A DNA stretch of 64,000 nt, taken from an uncultured Selenomonadaceae bacterium. Lineage in GTDB: Bacteria > Bacillota > Negativicutes > Selenomonadales > Selenomonadaceae. Below are positions 49,028 through 57,874 of this stretch, piece after piece. The stretch's first letter is position 1. Each line of letters opens with the position of its first letter. A program made the translations under genes and the position numbers. The stretch spans positions 1-64,000 of the forward strand of contig CAJOMO010000003.1 of assembly GCA_905235685.1 (NCBI GenBank), written 5' to 3'. The notes under the pieces are model-generated. The model worked only from the letters and a program-made list of their open reading frames with translations, was not told the origin of the DNA and searched no databases.

Positions 49028-50236
49028 TTGATTAAAAAATTTCCGTTTCATTACGGTTACGTCGTCGCTGCGTGCTGCACGTTGGTGACTATGTTCAATA
49101 TCGGGCTGGTGCTCAGCTGCGCCGGTATTTTTTTTGTACCAATCAGCGCTGAACTCAATGAATCTATCGGTAACGTGGCGCTGATGTTGTCGTTCAATTT
49201 AATTTTTTCGTCGATAATGCTGTCGTTTTCCGGCAAAATCTTAGAAATTTTCGGCGCGCGCTTAATGATGACGCTCTCGTCAATCGTTATGGGCATTTGC
49301 CTAATCGCTATGTCGAAATTTGACGCGCTCTGGCAATTTTACGCGGCGGGCGCAATTTTGGGCGTGACGTTCACGTTTTTAATGTACCTAAGTTTCCCGA
49401 CGATAATTCCGCGTTGGTTCAAAAAAAATGTTGGGCTGATGATTGGAATTGCGGCGGCGGGCTCGTCGATTGGCGGCGCAATTTTCAATCCGATTTGCGG
49501 CTGGCTGATAACCAATTACGGCTGGCGAATGACCTACGTAATTTTCGGGCTGATAATTTTGCTGATAATCTCGCCGATTTTGGGAATATTTTTGCGAAAC
49601 AAACCGGCTGACGTGGGCTTGAAACCATTTGGCGAAAATTCGACTTCTGCGCGAAAAATTTTAAACGACGGATACGAATATCGCGCGGTGCTGAAAATGC
49701 CGATGTTTTACGGGCTGTTTATGTTCGCGTTTTTAATGAGCGCGACGGCAAGCGTATTTCATTTCATACCGAAATATGCGGCTACGCTGAATTTTTCGCT
49801 GGAACAGGCAAGTTTGGCGGCGTCGGCGGCAATGATAGGCTCGACAATCGGCAAAGTCGGTTTGGGGCTGATAAATGATCGGAGCATAAAATTGGGCGTA
49901 TTGGCAACGGTCGGCTTAGGAATTTTGGGGCTCGCGTCAATGTTTTTCGCACAATCCGAATTGACAATGTTAATCGGCGGCGGCTTTTTATTTGGCTGGG
50001 CGTATGCGGGCGTGTTCGTACAAACGCCGCTTTTGGTGCGGGCGGTATTCGGCGGCAAAAGTTATTCGCAAATCTATTCGAACATTTCAATCGGGCTGAC
50101 GGTTTCGGCGGCGCTGGCTATGGCGGCGTGGGGATTTTTGGCTGAAAATGTCGGCTACGGCGCGGTATTTATTTTGGGAATAATTTTATTGGGAATTTGC
50201 GGCGCGATTGGATTTTCGGCGCTCAAGAAAGATTAA
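49028..50236 (+). CDS. MFS transporter, oxalate/formate antiporter-like
   Basis: 402 residues with twelve membrane segments. FPFHYGYVVAACCTLVTMFNIG, FSGKILEIFGARLMM (MFS loop motif), RWFKKNVGLMIGIAAAGSSIGG and NYGWRMTYVIFG fit the OFA (oxalate:formate antiporter) group of MFS. Substrate likely a small carboxylate, uncertain. TTG start with CAGGAG. A response regulator follows after a terminator. Confidence 0.9.
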   Translation: MIKKFPFHYGYVVAACCTLVTMFNIGLVLSCAGIFFVPISAELNESIGNVALMLSFNLIFSSIMLSFSGKILEIFGARLMMTLSSIVMGICLIAMSKFDALWQFYAAGAILGVTFTFLMYLSFPTIIPRWFKKNVGLMIGIAAAGSSIGGAIFNPICGWLITNYGWRMTYVIFGLIILLIISPILGIFLRNKPADVGLKPFGENSTSARKILNDGYEYRAVLKMPMFYGLFMFAFLMSATASVFHFIPKYAATLNFSLEQASLAASAAMIGSTIGKVGLGLINDRSIKLGVLATVGLGILGLASMFFAQSELTMLIGGGFLFGWAYAGVFVQTPLLVRAVFGGKSYSQIYSNISIGLTVSAALAMAAWGFLAENVGYGAVFILGIILLGICGAIGFSALKKD

Positions 50237-50246
50237 AGATTTTCAC

Positions 50247-50269
50247 AGCAGGGCGACCTGCTTTTTTTT
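50247..50269 (+). terminator. Terminator of the MFS gene
   Basis: AGCAGG, GCGA loop, CCTGCT, then eight T. Confidence 0.9.
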
Positions 50270-50279
50270 ATTGCTAAAA

Positions 50280-50308
50280 TAGACAGGGCGCGGCAACTTT
50301 GATAAAAT
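50280..50308 (+). promoter_or_regulatory. Promoter of the response regulator gene
   Basis: TAGACA and TAAAAT with 17 bp spacing, 27 bases before the ATG. Confidence 0.65.
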
Positions 50309-50335
50309 CTTTGAAAAGAACCGAGGTGACGACGA

Positions 50336-51025
50336 ATGTTGAAGTTGGTAATAGTTGAAGACGATTTGATGGTGGCGGCGATAAATCGGGAATTTGCGCT
50401 GAAAACGCCGGAATTAAATATCGTGGCAACATTTTACAACGGCAAAGAGGCGCTTGAATTTTTAATCACAAATCCGATAGACCTGTTGCTGTTGGATATT
50501 TATATGTCGGAATACACGGGCTTAGATTTGCTGTCGGATTTGCGGCGGCAAGGCAAAATGATAGACGCAATTGTAATTTCGGCGGCGAATGACGCGGAGC
50601 ACGTTGAAGAGGCGTTTCATTTGGGAATAGTGGATTATTTGATAAAGCCGTTCACGTACGACCGATTTCAAGAAGCGGTGCAGAAATTTTTGCTGCGGCG
50701 CTCCTTGCAGCTGAAGGGCGAATACACGCAGGCTGACATTGACAGGATCGTTGCCTCATTGCAATATTCGTCGGCAAATTCTTACTGCGCGCTGAAAAAA
50801 GGTTTGCAACAGCAGACGCTTGATATTATCGTGGAATGTTTGACCAACGAAAAAAATTGCGGGCGATTTATGACGAGCGAGCAAATTTCCGAGGAAACCA
50901 AATTTTCCAAAATGACGATTCGGCGCTATATGAATTATCTGATTGAGACGAAGGCAGCGGTTAGTCGCGTGAATTATTTTACGGGCGGGCGACCTTCGAT
51001 TGAATATGCTGTTCACAAAAATTAA
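50336..51025 (+). CDS. CitT/DcuR-type response regulator
   Basis: 229 residues. Receiver domain 1-~120: acidic EDD at 9-11, phosphoacceptor Asp in LLLLDIYMSEYTG (~54), Thr/Ser position in VISAAND, Lys in LIKPF. The C-terminal MTSEQISEETKFSKMTIRRYMNYL is the DcuR/CitB-type helix-turn-helix. Such regulators control dicarboxylate or citrate uptake. No sensor kinase is adjacent, but a carboxylate-type transporter precedes it. ATG after GAGGTG. Confidence 0.92.
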   Translation: MLKLVIVEDDLMVAAINREFALKTPELNIVATFYNGKEALEFLITNPIDLLLLDIYMSEYTGLDLLSDLRRQGKMIDAIVISAANDAEHVEEAFHLGIVDYLIKPFTYDRFQEAVQKFLLRRSLQLKGEYTQADIDRIVASLQYSSANSYCALKKGLQQQTLDIIVECLTNEKNCGRFMTSEQISEETKFSKMTIRRYMNYLIETKAAVSRVNYFTGGRPSIEYAVHKN

Positions 51026-51056
51026 AAATTCTGTGGCAAAATGGCGGCAACTGTGA

Positions 51057-51062
51057 TATCAT
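51057..51062 (+). promoter_or_regulatory. -10 element of thrS
   Basis: TATCAT with a weak TGGCAA -35 region 17 bp upstream. The leader is about 20 bases, too short for a T-box. Confidence 0.4.
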
Positions 51063-51087
51063 TTCCCGCAGGAGGGATTTTTTTATT

Positions 51088-52857
51088 ATGGAAAAAATTA
51101 TTACGAAAGACGGCAGTATAGCGGAAGTTGACGGCGCGGAGGCTCTGTATTCGCTGCGTCATACCGCTTCACATATTCTCGCGCAGGCGATTAAGCATTT
51201 GTACAAAGACGTACAACTGGCGATTGGTCCTGCGATTGACACCGGCTTTTACTACGATATTGATATGGACAAAAAGCTCACCGACGAAGATTTATCTGAC
51301 ATCGAAGCCGAGATGAAAAAAATCGTCAAGCAAAATCTTAAACTCGAACGCAGCGTAATTAGTCGTGCAGAGGCGCTGAAAAAATTTGGCGATATGGGCG
51401 AAAATTACAAAGTCGAACTGATAACGGCATTGCCCGAAGGCGCGGAAATTTCGCTTTTTACGCAGGGCGATTTTACCGATTTATGCGCAGGTCCGCACGT
51501 ACTTTCTACCGGCAAAGTCAAAGCGTTCAAGCTTATGTCGATAGCGGGCGCTTATTGGCGCGGCGACGAACATAATAAAATGTTGCAGAGAATTTACGGT
51601 ACGGCGTTTTATTCCAAAGACGAATTGCAGGAATATCTGCACATGCTTGAAGAGGCGGCGCGGCGCGACCACCGGAAATTGGGCAAGGAACTTGACATTT
51701 TCAGTCTGCAGGAAGAAGGCCCCGGTTTTCCGTTTTTCCACCCGAACGGCATGATTATTCAAAACGAGCTGATAAATTATTGGCGGGAAGTTCACCGGCG
51801 CTATGGTTACCAGGAAATTAAGACGCCGATTATTTTAAACCGCAGACTTTGGGAAACTTCGGGGCATTGGGATCACTACAAGGAAAATATGTACTTCACG
51901 AAAATTGACGAGGAAGATTACGCGGTTAAGCCGATGAATTGTCCTGGCGGGATGTTGGTTTACAAAACTCACCCGCACAGTTACCGCGAATTGCCGCTTC
52001 GATTGGGCGAATTGGGCTTAGTTCACCGCCACGAACTTTCGGGCGCATTGCACGGGCTTTTTAGGGTTCGCAACTTCACGCAAGACGACGCGCATATTTT
52101 TATGACGCCGGAGCAAGTTGAGCCGGAAATTCAGAAAACGATTGACCTTTTCGACGAAGTTTATAAAACATTTGGCTTGACGTACAAGGCGGAACTTTCG
52201 ACGCGTCCGGAAAATTCCATGGGCAGCGACGAAGTTTGGGAATTGGCGACGGCGGCTTTGAAAAAGGCTCTGGACAATCGCGGGCTTGAATACGTGATTA
52301 ATGAAGGCGACGGCGCTTTTTACGGACCGAAGATTGATTTTCACCTGCGCGATTCTATTGGGCGGACGTGGCAATGCGGCACGATTCAGCTTGATATGAT
52401 GTTGCCGGAAAAATTCGATTTAACGTACACCGGCGAAGACGGCGAAAAGCATCGCCCGATTATGGTTCACCGCGTGGTTTATGGCAGCATTGAGCGTTTC
52501 ATTGGAATTTTGATTGAAAATTACGCGGGCGCATTTCCGGTTTGGCTTACGCCCGTACAAATTAAAATTCTGCCCATTACCGACAATCACCTGGAATATT
52601 CGCAGCGGCTTTGCAAGAAATTTTTTGATTTAGGTTTTCGCGCAGAAGTCGACGACCGCAGCGAAAAAACCGGCAAGAAAATTCGTGACGCGCAGGTTAA
52701 AAAAATTCCCTATATGATTGTCATTGGCGACAAAGAAATTGAGACGGGCGTTTTGCCGATTCGCAAATACAATTCCAAAGACAGCGTTGAAATGAGCGTG
52801 GACGATTTTATTTCGTACGTGCAGCAGAAAATTTCTACGCGCGATTCGGAGTATTGA
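51088..52857 (+). CDS. thrS: Threonyl-tRNA synthetase lacking the TGS domain
   Basis: 589 residues. Editing domain: RHTASHILAQAIKHLY (HxxxH) with GDFTDLCAGPHV. Catalytic class II core: FPFFHPNGMIIQNELINYWRE, MNCPGGMLVYKTHPHSYRELPLR, RVRNFTQDDAHIF. C-terminal anticodon domain: ILPITDNHLEYSQRL, VDDRSEKTGKKIRDAQVKKIPYM. Common ThrRS has ~60 more N-terminal residues (TGS); here only a ~17-residue remnant MEKIITKDGSIAEVDGA precedes the editing domain. GGAGG lies before the ATG, so the start is not in doubt. Confidence 0.96.
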   Translation: MEKIITKDGSIAEVDGAEALYSLRHTASHILAQAIKHLYKDVQLAIGPAIDTGFYYDIDMDKKLTDEDLSDIEAEMKKIVKQNLKLERSVISRAEALKKFGDMGENYKVELITALPEGAEISLFTQGDFTDLCAGPHVLSTGKVKAFKLMSIAGAYWRGDEHNKMLQRIYGTAFYSKDELQEYLHMLEEAARRDHRKLGKELDIFSLQEEGPGFPFFHPNGMIIQNELINYWREVHRRYGYQEIKTPIILNRRLWETSGHWDHYKENMYFTKIDEEDYAVKPMNCPGGMLVYKTHPHSYRELPLRLGELGLVHRHELSGALHGLFRVRNFTQDDAHIFMTPEQVEPEIQKTIDLFDEVYKTFGLTYKAELSTRPENSMGSDEVWELATAALKKALDNRGLEYVINEGDGAFYGPKIDFHLRDSIGRTWQCGTIQLDMMLPEKFDLTYTGEDGEKHRPIMVHRVVYGSIERFIGILIENYAGAFPVWLTPVQIKILPITDNHLEYSQRLCKKFFDLGFRAEVDDRSEKTGKKIRDAQVKKIPYMIVIGDKEIETGVLPIRKYNSKDSVEMSVDDFISYVQQKISTRDSEY

Positions 52858-52858
52858 A

Positions 52859-53422
52859 ATGGTGATATTGGCTTCGGGTTCGCCGCGGCGACAGGAACTT
52901 TTGAAGAAACTTTGCGCGGATTTCAAAATCGAAGTTTGCAACGCCGCCGAAATTGAAACTTCCGACAATCCAAAAAATTTGGCAATAAAAAATGCGCGGC
53001 TCAAAGCTGAGACTGTCGCGCAGAATTTTTCTAACGATATTGTGATTGGCGCGGATACCATTGTTGTTTTAAATAATAAAATTTTTGGCAAGCCGCACGG
53101 GGCGCAAGGCGCGTTCGAAATGCTGAAAACTTTATCGGGCAAAAAGCACGAAGTTATCACCGGTTTAGCGCTCGTCGCGCAGGGCAAAACTTTCACGGAT
53201 TTTGATTTAACTGAAGTTTATTTTGGCGAAATGACGGACGAAGAAATTTCGGCGTATGTGGCAACCGGTGAGCCGCTCGACAAATCCGGCAGTTACGCTT
53301 TGCAGGGCGGCGCGGCTAAGTTCATTGAGAAAATTCACGGCGATTGGTCAAATGTAGTTGGCTTGCCGCTTTACAGGTTAAGACTTTTAGCAAAAAGCGC
53401 CGGTGTTAGTTTTAGGGAATAG
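52859..53422 (+). CDS. maf: Maf-family nucleotide pyrophosphatase
   Basis: 187 residues. ILASGSPRRQELLKKL, the signature start, GADTIVVLNNKIFGKP and SGSYALQGGAAKFIEKIHGDWSNVVGLPL are Maf motifs. It hydrolyses dTTP/UTP or modified nucleotides, preventing their incorporation. ATG one base after thrS. The stop codon TAG lies in a telomere-like repeat. Confidence 0.95.
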   Translation: MVILASGSPRRQELLKKLCADFKIEVCNAAEIETSDNPKNLAIKNARLKAETVAQNFSNDIVIGADTIVVLNNKIFGKPHGAQGAFEMLKTLSGKKHEVITGLALVAQGKTFTDFDLTEVYFGEMTDEEISAYVATGEPLDKSGSYALQGGAAKFIEKIHGDWSNVVGLPLYRLRLLAKSAGVSFRE

Positions 53423-53485
53423 GGGCAAGGGGTTAGAGCCTAGTGTTAAAATTACTATTCCCTTTTCCCTCTCCACCAGTCCCTA
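53412..53485. repeat. TAGGGAATAGGGG inverted repeat, copy 5
   Basis: Left arm TTTAGGGAATAGGGGCAAGG, GGTTAGAGCCTAGTG; right arm CTATTCCCTTTTCCCTC, CACCAGTCCCTAA. It holds the maf stop on one strand and the last codons plus stop of the AsmA-like gene on the other. Confidence 0.85.
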
Positions 53486-54894
53486 ACGTAAGTTCCAACA
53501 AGTTCGCCGTTTTCGTCAGTGATTTTTATCGGGCTGAGCGTCAATTTTCCGTCCACAATGCTAAGGGCGTCCGTGGCAATTTTGTAGCCGCTCAAATTAA
53601 TTTCCACGTCGTAAAAATTTATATTCTGATATTCGGTGTCAAATTTTCCGGACAAACTATCGAAAAACAAAAAGCTATAACGCCCTTTGCCGGAAATAAA
53701 TTCGCCGCCGGTTACGGTCTCGCGCGCGTTTCCCTTAGAATTTATCGACAAATCCAAATCTACGCTGCAATGCAAATGCGAATTGGGCAGAGCGGCGTAG
53801 GTTTTTAATTTTTCGCCGTGCCCGTAAATGTTGTAATAGCGCGTGTCGATATTGTAATCGCCGTAAGCCGCCAATTTTCCGCCGTAAACCTCGGCAGTGA
53901 CATTTTTAAAATTCAGCGCGGCGTCCTCGTAATGAATTTCGCCTTCGACATTTTCAAAATCAATGCCTGGAATATGCAGTTCGTCAAGTTGAACAGTACC
54001 TTTGCCGACCGGCTGATTAACAGCGCCGATGAAACGCGCGCGCAAAGTCATTTCGTCGTGAATATTCAAGCCGAAACCCAGCGACGAAGGATCTACATCA
54101 TTCAGAGCAAGAGTCAAATCACATTGCGGCACGGGCTCAGCTTTGAAGTCGATTTTGCCGCGCATATCCATTCCGCTGCCAATCATCGTCCCGCCGAAAG
54201 TTCCCGTGTGAATTTTAAAAGTCATTTCGTCGGCGGTGTTTATGTGAGTATCGCACTGTAAAATCCGGAAAAGATAATGCCGCTCACGATAAAAAACTTC
54301 GATTTGGCAGTGTTCCAGCTGCAGATTCAAATGGATTTTGCGCCCTGCAAGATTAAAATTTTTCCAGCCGGTTTCAAATTTGGAGCGTTGAAGTCTGCGC
54401 CTGCGTTCGCCAATTTCTTTAAGTTCGTCTTCAGTTTTATTGACGCGGCTAACTTTTTCTGCCCAATCGCCGCTGTCGTGCTGCATATCCTGACTGACTT
54501 TTAGAAAATCGGGCGAGTGGCGTATGAAGTCGACGCTCATATTTTCGTCCAAATTCACCGAGATATTCGCGTTTTTCAAATATAATTTTTGAATGGTCGT
54601 GGATTTAAAATTTTTCGTGAGAATGTCGTAAAGCCGGACTGTGAAGCCGCCTTCGGGAATTTCAAGAATCGTGCCGCCGCGCGGGTCTTTCCACAACAAA
54701 TTATTGAAAGTCACTTCGCCCCAAAGATTTGCCGTCAACTTTTCGACGGTGATTGTACCGTTGAGCAAAGTTTGTTCCTGCATAGCTTTGTTGAAAATGG
54801 CGGCGGCGCTGCGGCTCATAGTTTCCAGCGTGACCAACAAAATCGCAAGGATTATCGGCAAGGCGATTAAAAAATATTTGGCAGATTTTTTCAT
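53455..54894 (-). CDS. AsmA/TamB-like envelope protein
   Basis: 479 residues. One N-terminal membrane helix (YFLIALPIILAILLVTLE), then long periplasmic beta-strand repeats: ITVEKLTANLWGEVTFNNLLW, LKNANISVNLDENMSVDFIRH, and a C-terminal half in the form of repeated beta-strands (VEGEIHYEDAALNFKNVTAEVYG). The pattern fits AsmA/DUF748-type lipid-transport or outer-membrane assembly proteins and supports a diderm cell. The last residues DWWRGKRE lie in repeat DNA. ATG follows the rlmH stop by one base, giving coupled translation. Confidence 0.78.
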   Translation of the reverse strand: MKKSAKYFLIALPIILAILLVTLETMSRSAAAIFNKAMQEQTLLNGTITVEKLTANLWGEVTFNNLLWKDPRGGTILEIPEGGFTVRLYDILTKNFKSTTIQKLYLKNANISVNLDENMSVDFIRHSPDFLKVSQDMQHDSGDWAEKVSRVNKTEDELKEIGERRRRLQRSKFETGWKNFNLAGRKIHLNLQLEHCQIEVFYRERHYLFRILQCDTHINTADEMTFKIHTGTFGGTMIGSGMDMRGKIDFKAEPVPQCDLTLALNDVDPSSLGFGLNIHDEMTLRARFIGAVNQPVGKGTVQLDELHIPGIDFENVEGEIHYEDAALNFKNVTAEVYGGKLAAYGDYNIDTRYYNIYGHGEKLKTYAALPNSHLHCSVDLDLSINSKGNARETVTGGEFISGKGRYSFLFFDSLSGKFDTEYQNINFYDVEINLSGYKIATDALSIVDGKLTLSPIKITDENGELVGTYVRDWWRGKRE

Positions 54895-54895
54895 A

Positions 54896-55339
54896 TCAGT
54901 AATGGTAGGGTTCGCCGCGGTTGATTTTGAAGGCGCGGTAAATTTGTTCAAGCAGAATCAGCCGCGCGAATTGGTGAGTGAAAGTCATTTGCGACAAACT
55001 CAAGCGAAAATCGGCGGCGCGTTTGACTTTTTCGCTCAAGCCGAATGCTCCGCCGATTATGAAAGTGATATCGCTTACGCCGTGCAAATTGAGCTCGGCG
55101 ATTTTTTTTGCAAAGTTCTCGGAAGAAATTTCGACGCCGCCGACGTCCAAAACTATTACAAAACTTTCGCGCAGGATTTGAGCCAAAAGTTTCTGCCCTT
55201 CTTCGTCGACAGATTTACATTCGGGAATTTCGGCAATATTGATTTTGGCGAAAGGACTAATGCGCTTAAGGTATTCATTGACGCCGTCGATTAAAAATTT
55301 TTCTTTGAGTTTGCCGATAGCCACAATTTTAATTTTCAT
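54896..55339 (-). CDS. rlmH: 23S rRNA pseudouridine1915 N3-methyltransferase
   Basis: 147 residues, SPOUT methyltransferase. KIVAIGKLKEKFLIDGVNEYLKR, the knot region ITFIIGGAFGLSEKVKRAAD and ending LSQMTFTHQFARLILLEQIYRAFKINRGEPYH are near-universal RlmH. Immediately downstream of htrA, as in other Firmicutes. Confidence 0.97.
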   Translation of the reverse strand: MKIKIVAIGKLKEKFLIDGVNEYLKRISPFAKINIAEIPECKSVDEEGQKLLAQILRESFVIVLDVGGVEISSENFAKKIAELNLHGVSDITFIIGGAFGLSEKVKRAADFRLSLSQMTFTHQFARLILLEQIYRAFKINRGEPYHY

Positions 55340-56478
55340 CAGTTATTGGGTTGCGGCATTTCTTGCAATACGACCGAAAGAGTTTGCTGAGAGCCGTCAC
55401 GATCGAAAACGATTTTAACGGTATCGCCGACTTTGCGGGCGGCAATATCCGCGCGAATTTCATTGACGGAATTAACGGGCTTATCGTCGAGGCTCAAGAT
55501 GATATCGCCGCGTTGAATACCTGCGCGACCGGCTGGCGAATTTAGAGAAACCTGGAAAACGTAAACGCCGCGGCTGATATTCAGCTGATAACCGTAGCGG
55601 GCGGCGGTGGGTTTGTCGAAAATCGTAACGCCGAGGTACGGGCGGGCGACGTAGCCTTTTTCCATTAGCTCGTTGATAACATACTGCACGGTATTAATCG
55701 GAATGGCAAACGCCATGCCTTCGACGCCGCTTCTGGCAAGTTTGGCGCTGTTAATTCCGATAATTTCGCCGTCATAATTAACAAGCGCGCCGCCGGAATT
55801 GCCAGGGCTGATAGCCGCGTCCGTCTGAATAAGTTTAAAGCGCTTGTCGTCAAGTTCGAGGGTGCGATTTAGCGCGCTTATGACGCCGACGGTCACGCTG
55901 CCTTGAAATTCCAAACCCATAGGATTGCCGATAGCCACGACCGGCTCGCCAACCATAATTTCATCGGAATTGCCGAAATGCGCAGTTGGCAAATCCTTCA
56001 TATCGATTTTGACAACGGCAATATCCGTCATTTCGTCCGCGCCGACCAAAGTTCCAGGGACACTGTTACCGTCCGCCAATGAAACAATCAGCTCTCTGGA
56101 ATTAGCCACGACGTGATTATTGGTAACAATGTAGCCGTCATTTCTGAAAATCACGCCGGAACCGACGCCTTCGGTTTCAACTTGATTGTTGAAAAAATCG
56201 AGCGCCACGGCTTTATTGGTTATGCCAACGACGGTGGGACCAACATTTTTAGCCACTTGCACAACGGGCGTATTTCGAACGTTAGTGGTAATGGCGGGCG
56301 CATTTTGGGCGGCGGTGGGAATGATAGTCTTTTCGGCAACCGCGGCGGGTTTATTTTCTTCGCTTGCGGCAACGGGCGCTTGAGAATCTTCTTCAGCGAT
56401 TTGACTGCAGCCGCCGAACAGCAAAGATGCAGACGCCACTGCCGCGCAAAGCAATTTCGTAAATTTCTTGTTAGTCAT
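55339..56478 (-). CDS. htrA: HtrA/DegP-family serine protease (lipoprotein)
   Basis: 379 residues. Signal sequence with lipobox LLFGGC (Cys ~24), a low-complexity linker, then a trypsin-like domain: His in TNNHVV, Asp in MTDIAVVKI, Ser in [10 protein letters not shown]. One PDZ domain closes with [19 protein letters not shown]. It degrades or refolds envelope proteins. ATG 56478 is eight bases after GGAGG. Shares one base with rlmH. Confidence 0.95.
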   Translation of the reverse strand: MTNKKFTKLLCAAVASASLLFGGCSQIAEEDSQAPVAASEENKPAAVAEKTIIPTAAQNAPAITTNVRNTPVVQVAKNVGPTVVGITNKAVALDFFNNQVETEGVGSGVIFRNDGYIVTNNHVVANSRELIVSLADGNSVPGTLVGADEMTDIAVVKIDMKDLPTAHFGNSDEIMVGEPVVAIGNPMGLEFQGSVTVGVISALNRTLELDDKRFKLIQTDAAISPGNSGGALVNYDGEIIGINSAKLARSGVEGMAFAIPINTVQYVINELMEKGYVARPYLGVTIFDKPTAARYGYQLNISRGVYVFQVSLNSPAGRAGIQRGDIILSLDDKPVNSVNEIRADIAARKVGDTVKIVFDRDGSQQTLSVVLQEMPQPNN

Positions 56479-56497
56479 TTTCAATACCTCCTTGTTA

Positions 56498-56526
56498 ATT
56501 TTACTTTGTTGCCGCCGAAATTACAA
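56498..56526 (-). promoter_or_regulatory. Promoter of htrA
   Basis: TTGTAA and TAAAAT, 17 bp apart on the minus strand, 20 bases before the start. Confidence 0.6.
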
Positions 56527-56540
56527 GTGCATAATTTTCG

Positions 56541-56569
56541 TTGACAATTTTTGTGCGAATGTGTTAAAC
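56541..56569 (+). promoter_or_regulatory. Promoter of rplS
   Basis: Perfect TTGACA, 17 bp, TTAAAC. The ~65-base leader holds GCGTTC and GAACGC as a possible hairpin (56586-56616), ending just before AGGGAGG. Confidence 0.65.
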
Positions 56570-56638
56570 TTGTGCATTGTAACAGGCGTTCCGCTGAACA
56601 GTTTTGTCAAGAACGCTGCAAGGGAGGAATTTTTTCTA

Positions 56639-56986
56639 ATGAATATTATTGAGATTCTCGAAAAGGAACAGCTTAAAAAAGACGTGCCGCAATTCGGTCC
56701 TGGCGATACGGTTAAAGTCCACGCAAAAATCGTTGAAGGCAACCGCGAACGTATCCAGATTTTTGAAGGCGTCGTTATCGGCAGACAGGGTACTGGTATT
56801 CGCGAAATGTTTACCGTGCGTCGTATTTCGTACGGCGTAGGCGTCGAAAGAATGTTCCCCGTACATTCGCCGCGTGTTGATAAAATTGAAGTTGTCCGTC
56901 GCGGCGCTGTTCGTCGTGCGAAACTCTATTATCTGCGTAAACTCACCGGTAAAGCCGCTCGTATCAAAGAAAAAAAATCTAGTTAA
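56639..56986 (+). CDS. rplS: Ribosomal protein L19
   Basis: 115 residues of the 50S subunit at the 30S interface. [64 protein letters not shown] and [17 protein letters not shown] are canonical. ATG 56639 with AGGGAGG. A longer upstream frame starts before the promoter and is not used. Transcribed alone and ended by an intergenic element. The usual trmD-rimM neighbours are absent. Confidence 0.98.
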   Translation: MNIIEILEKEQLKKDVPQFGPGDTVKVHAKIVEGNRERIQIFEGVVIGRQGTGIREMFTVRRISYGVGVERMFPVHSPRVDKIEVVRRGAVRRAKLYYLRKLTGKAARIKEKKSS

Positions 56987-57094
56987 TCAACTTTCTTTTA
57001 TCGTAAAAGAAAGTTGCAAAGAAAAGCGTGGCGCGGATTGTCACATCACGTGACAAGCGCGCCACAGAGCCGCCCGTCCTTGGGCGGCTTTTTT
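56987..57094 (+). repeat. Tri-hairpin intergenic element, copy 6, with terminator
   Basis: Starts right after the rplS stop. Hairpin A is CAACTTTCTTTT/AAAAGAAAGTTG with an ATCGT loop. B is GTGGCGC/GCGCCAC (57028-57065) enclosing TGTCACATCACGTGACA. C is GCCGCCC/GGGCGGC (57069-57088) followed by six T, serving as the rplS terminator. Confidence 0.85.
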
Positions 57095-57098
57095 CGGT

Positions 57099-57809
57099 TT
57101 ATAGGATATTTATTTGGCGATGCGTTTGCGGAATAACCCGAACATTTTTTATCTTGCGCAAAGCCCGCCCCTGCAATTCTAAAATCCGTCGCGCAGATAT
57201 CGCTTTAACATTTTTTACCGGAGTTACCGGCTGCAATATCAATAAAATTTCCGGCGATATCAATTCAACTGCCGCGTCAAATTCAGCTTGTGAAGTTTCC
57301 GCCGAAATAACAATTTTCACGTACAAATCTTTGGCGCGCGCCACCTTCAAAAATTCGCGGTGTCTTTCAAAATTATTCCCCGCCACGCTCGGCAATTTTA
57401 TATCCATGCTGATTATATCGACCGCGTCAATAATTTTCGCCAGCTCATTAAAAAGCGTGCCGTTCGTCTCCAAAAAAATCTTCGCATCAATCAGTTTCGC
57501 CACGTCGCGAATAAATTGCCAATGCAATAAAGGTTCGCCGCCGGTAAAGCTGACTGAATGCGTCGGTACTTCAGCGGAAAATTTTTTGACAATGGCGGCA
57601 ACGGTTTCGGCGTCAACAGGATTTTTTATTTGCGAAAAAGTCATAGAGCCGGCAAAAGTTTCGACGTTGCAAAAATCGGCGCGCGCAGATTCCGTATCGC
57701 AATAGGCGCAATTCAAATTACAATCCGCCGTGCGAATAAAAATCTGGCGGCAGCCTACGTATTTGCCCTCGCCCTGCAATGACGAAAAAATTTCTATCAC
57801 GTTGCTCAT
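57099..57809 (-). CDS. queE: 7-carboxy-7-deazaguanine synthase
   Basis: 236 residues, radical SAM enzyme of queuosine synthesis. EIFSSLQGEGKYVGCRQIFIRTADCNLNCAYCD holds the Cx3Cx2C cluster site; VSFTGGEPLLH and FLETNGTLF follow. Length is typical. The other queuosine genes (queC, queD) are not adjacent. ATG with CAGGTG. Confidence 0.94.
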   Translation of the reverse strand: MSNVIEIFSSLQGEGKYVGCRQIFIRTADCNLNCAYCDTESARADFCNVETFAGSMTFSQIKNPVDAETVAAIVKKFSAEVPTHSVSFTGGEPLLHWQFIRDVAKLIDAKIFLETNGTLFNELAKIIDAVDIISMDIKLPSVAGNNFERHREFLKVARAKDLYVKIVISAETSQAEFDAAVELISPEILLILQPVTPVKNVKAISARRILELQGRALRKIKNVRVIPQTHRQINIL

Positions 57810-57839
57810 AATTTCACCTGCCTAATGATTGTCAAGGGC

Positions 57840-57868
57840 TTGTCATTGAAAATTTTTTGTGGTATCAT
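57840..57868 (+). promoter_or_regulatory. Promoter of the 6S-like RNA
   Basis: TTGTCA and TATCAT with exactly 17 bp spacing. Transcription should begin near 57875. Confidence 0.75.
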
Positions 57869-57874
57869 AATTTC

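Noticed and set aside
51026-51087. T-box leader of thrS
   Set aside because: The gap is 62 bases, too short, and no T-box core sequence is visible.
56468-56638. Longer L19 starting at 56468
   Set aside because: It would begin upstream of the promoter; the ATG at 56639 with AGGGAGG matches L19 exactly.
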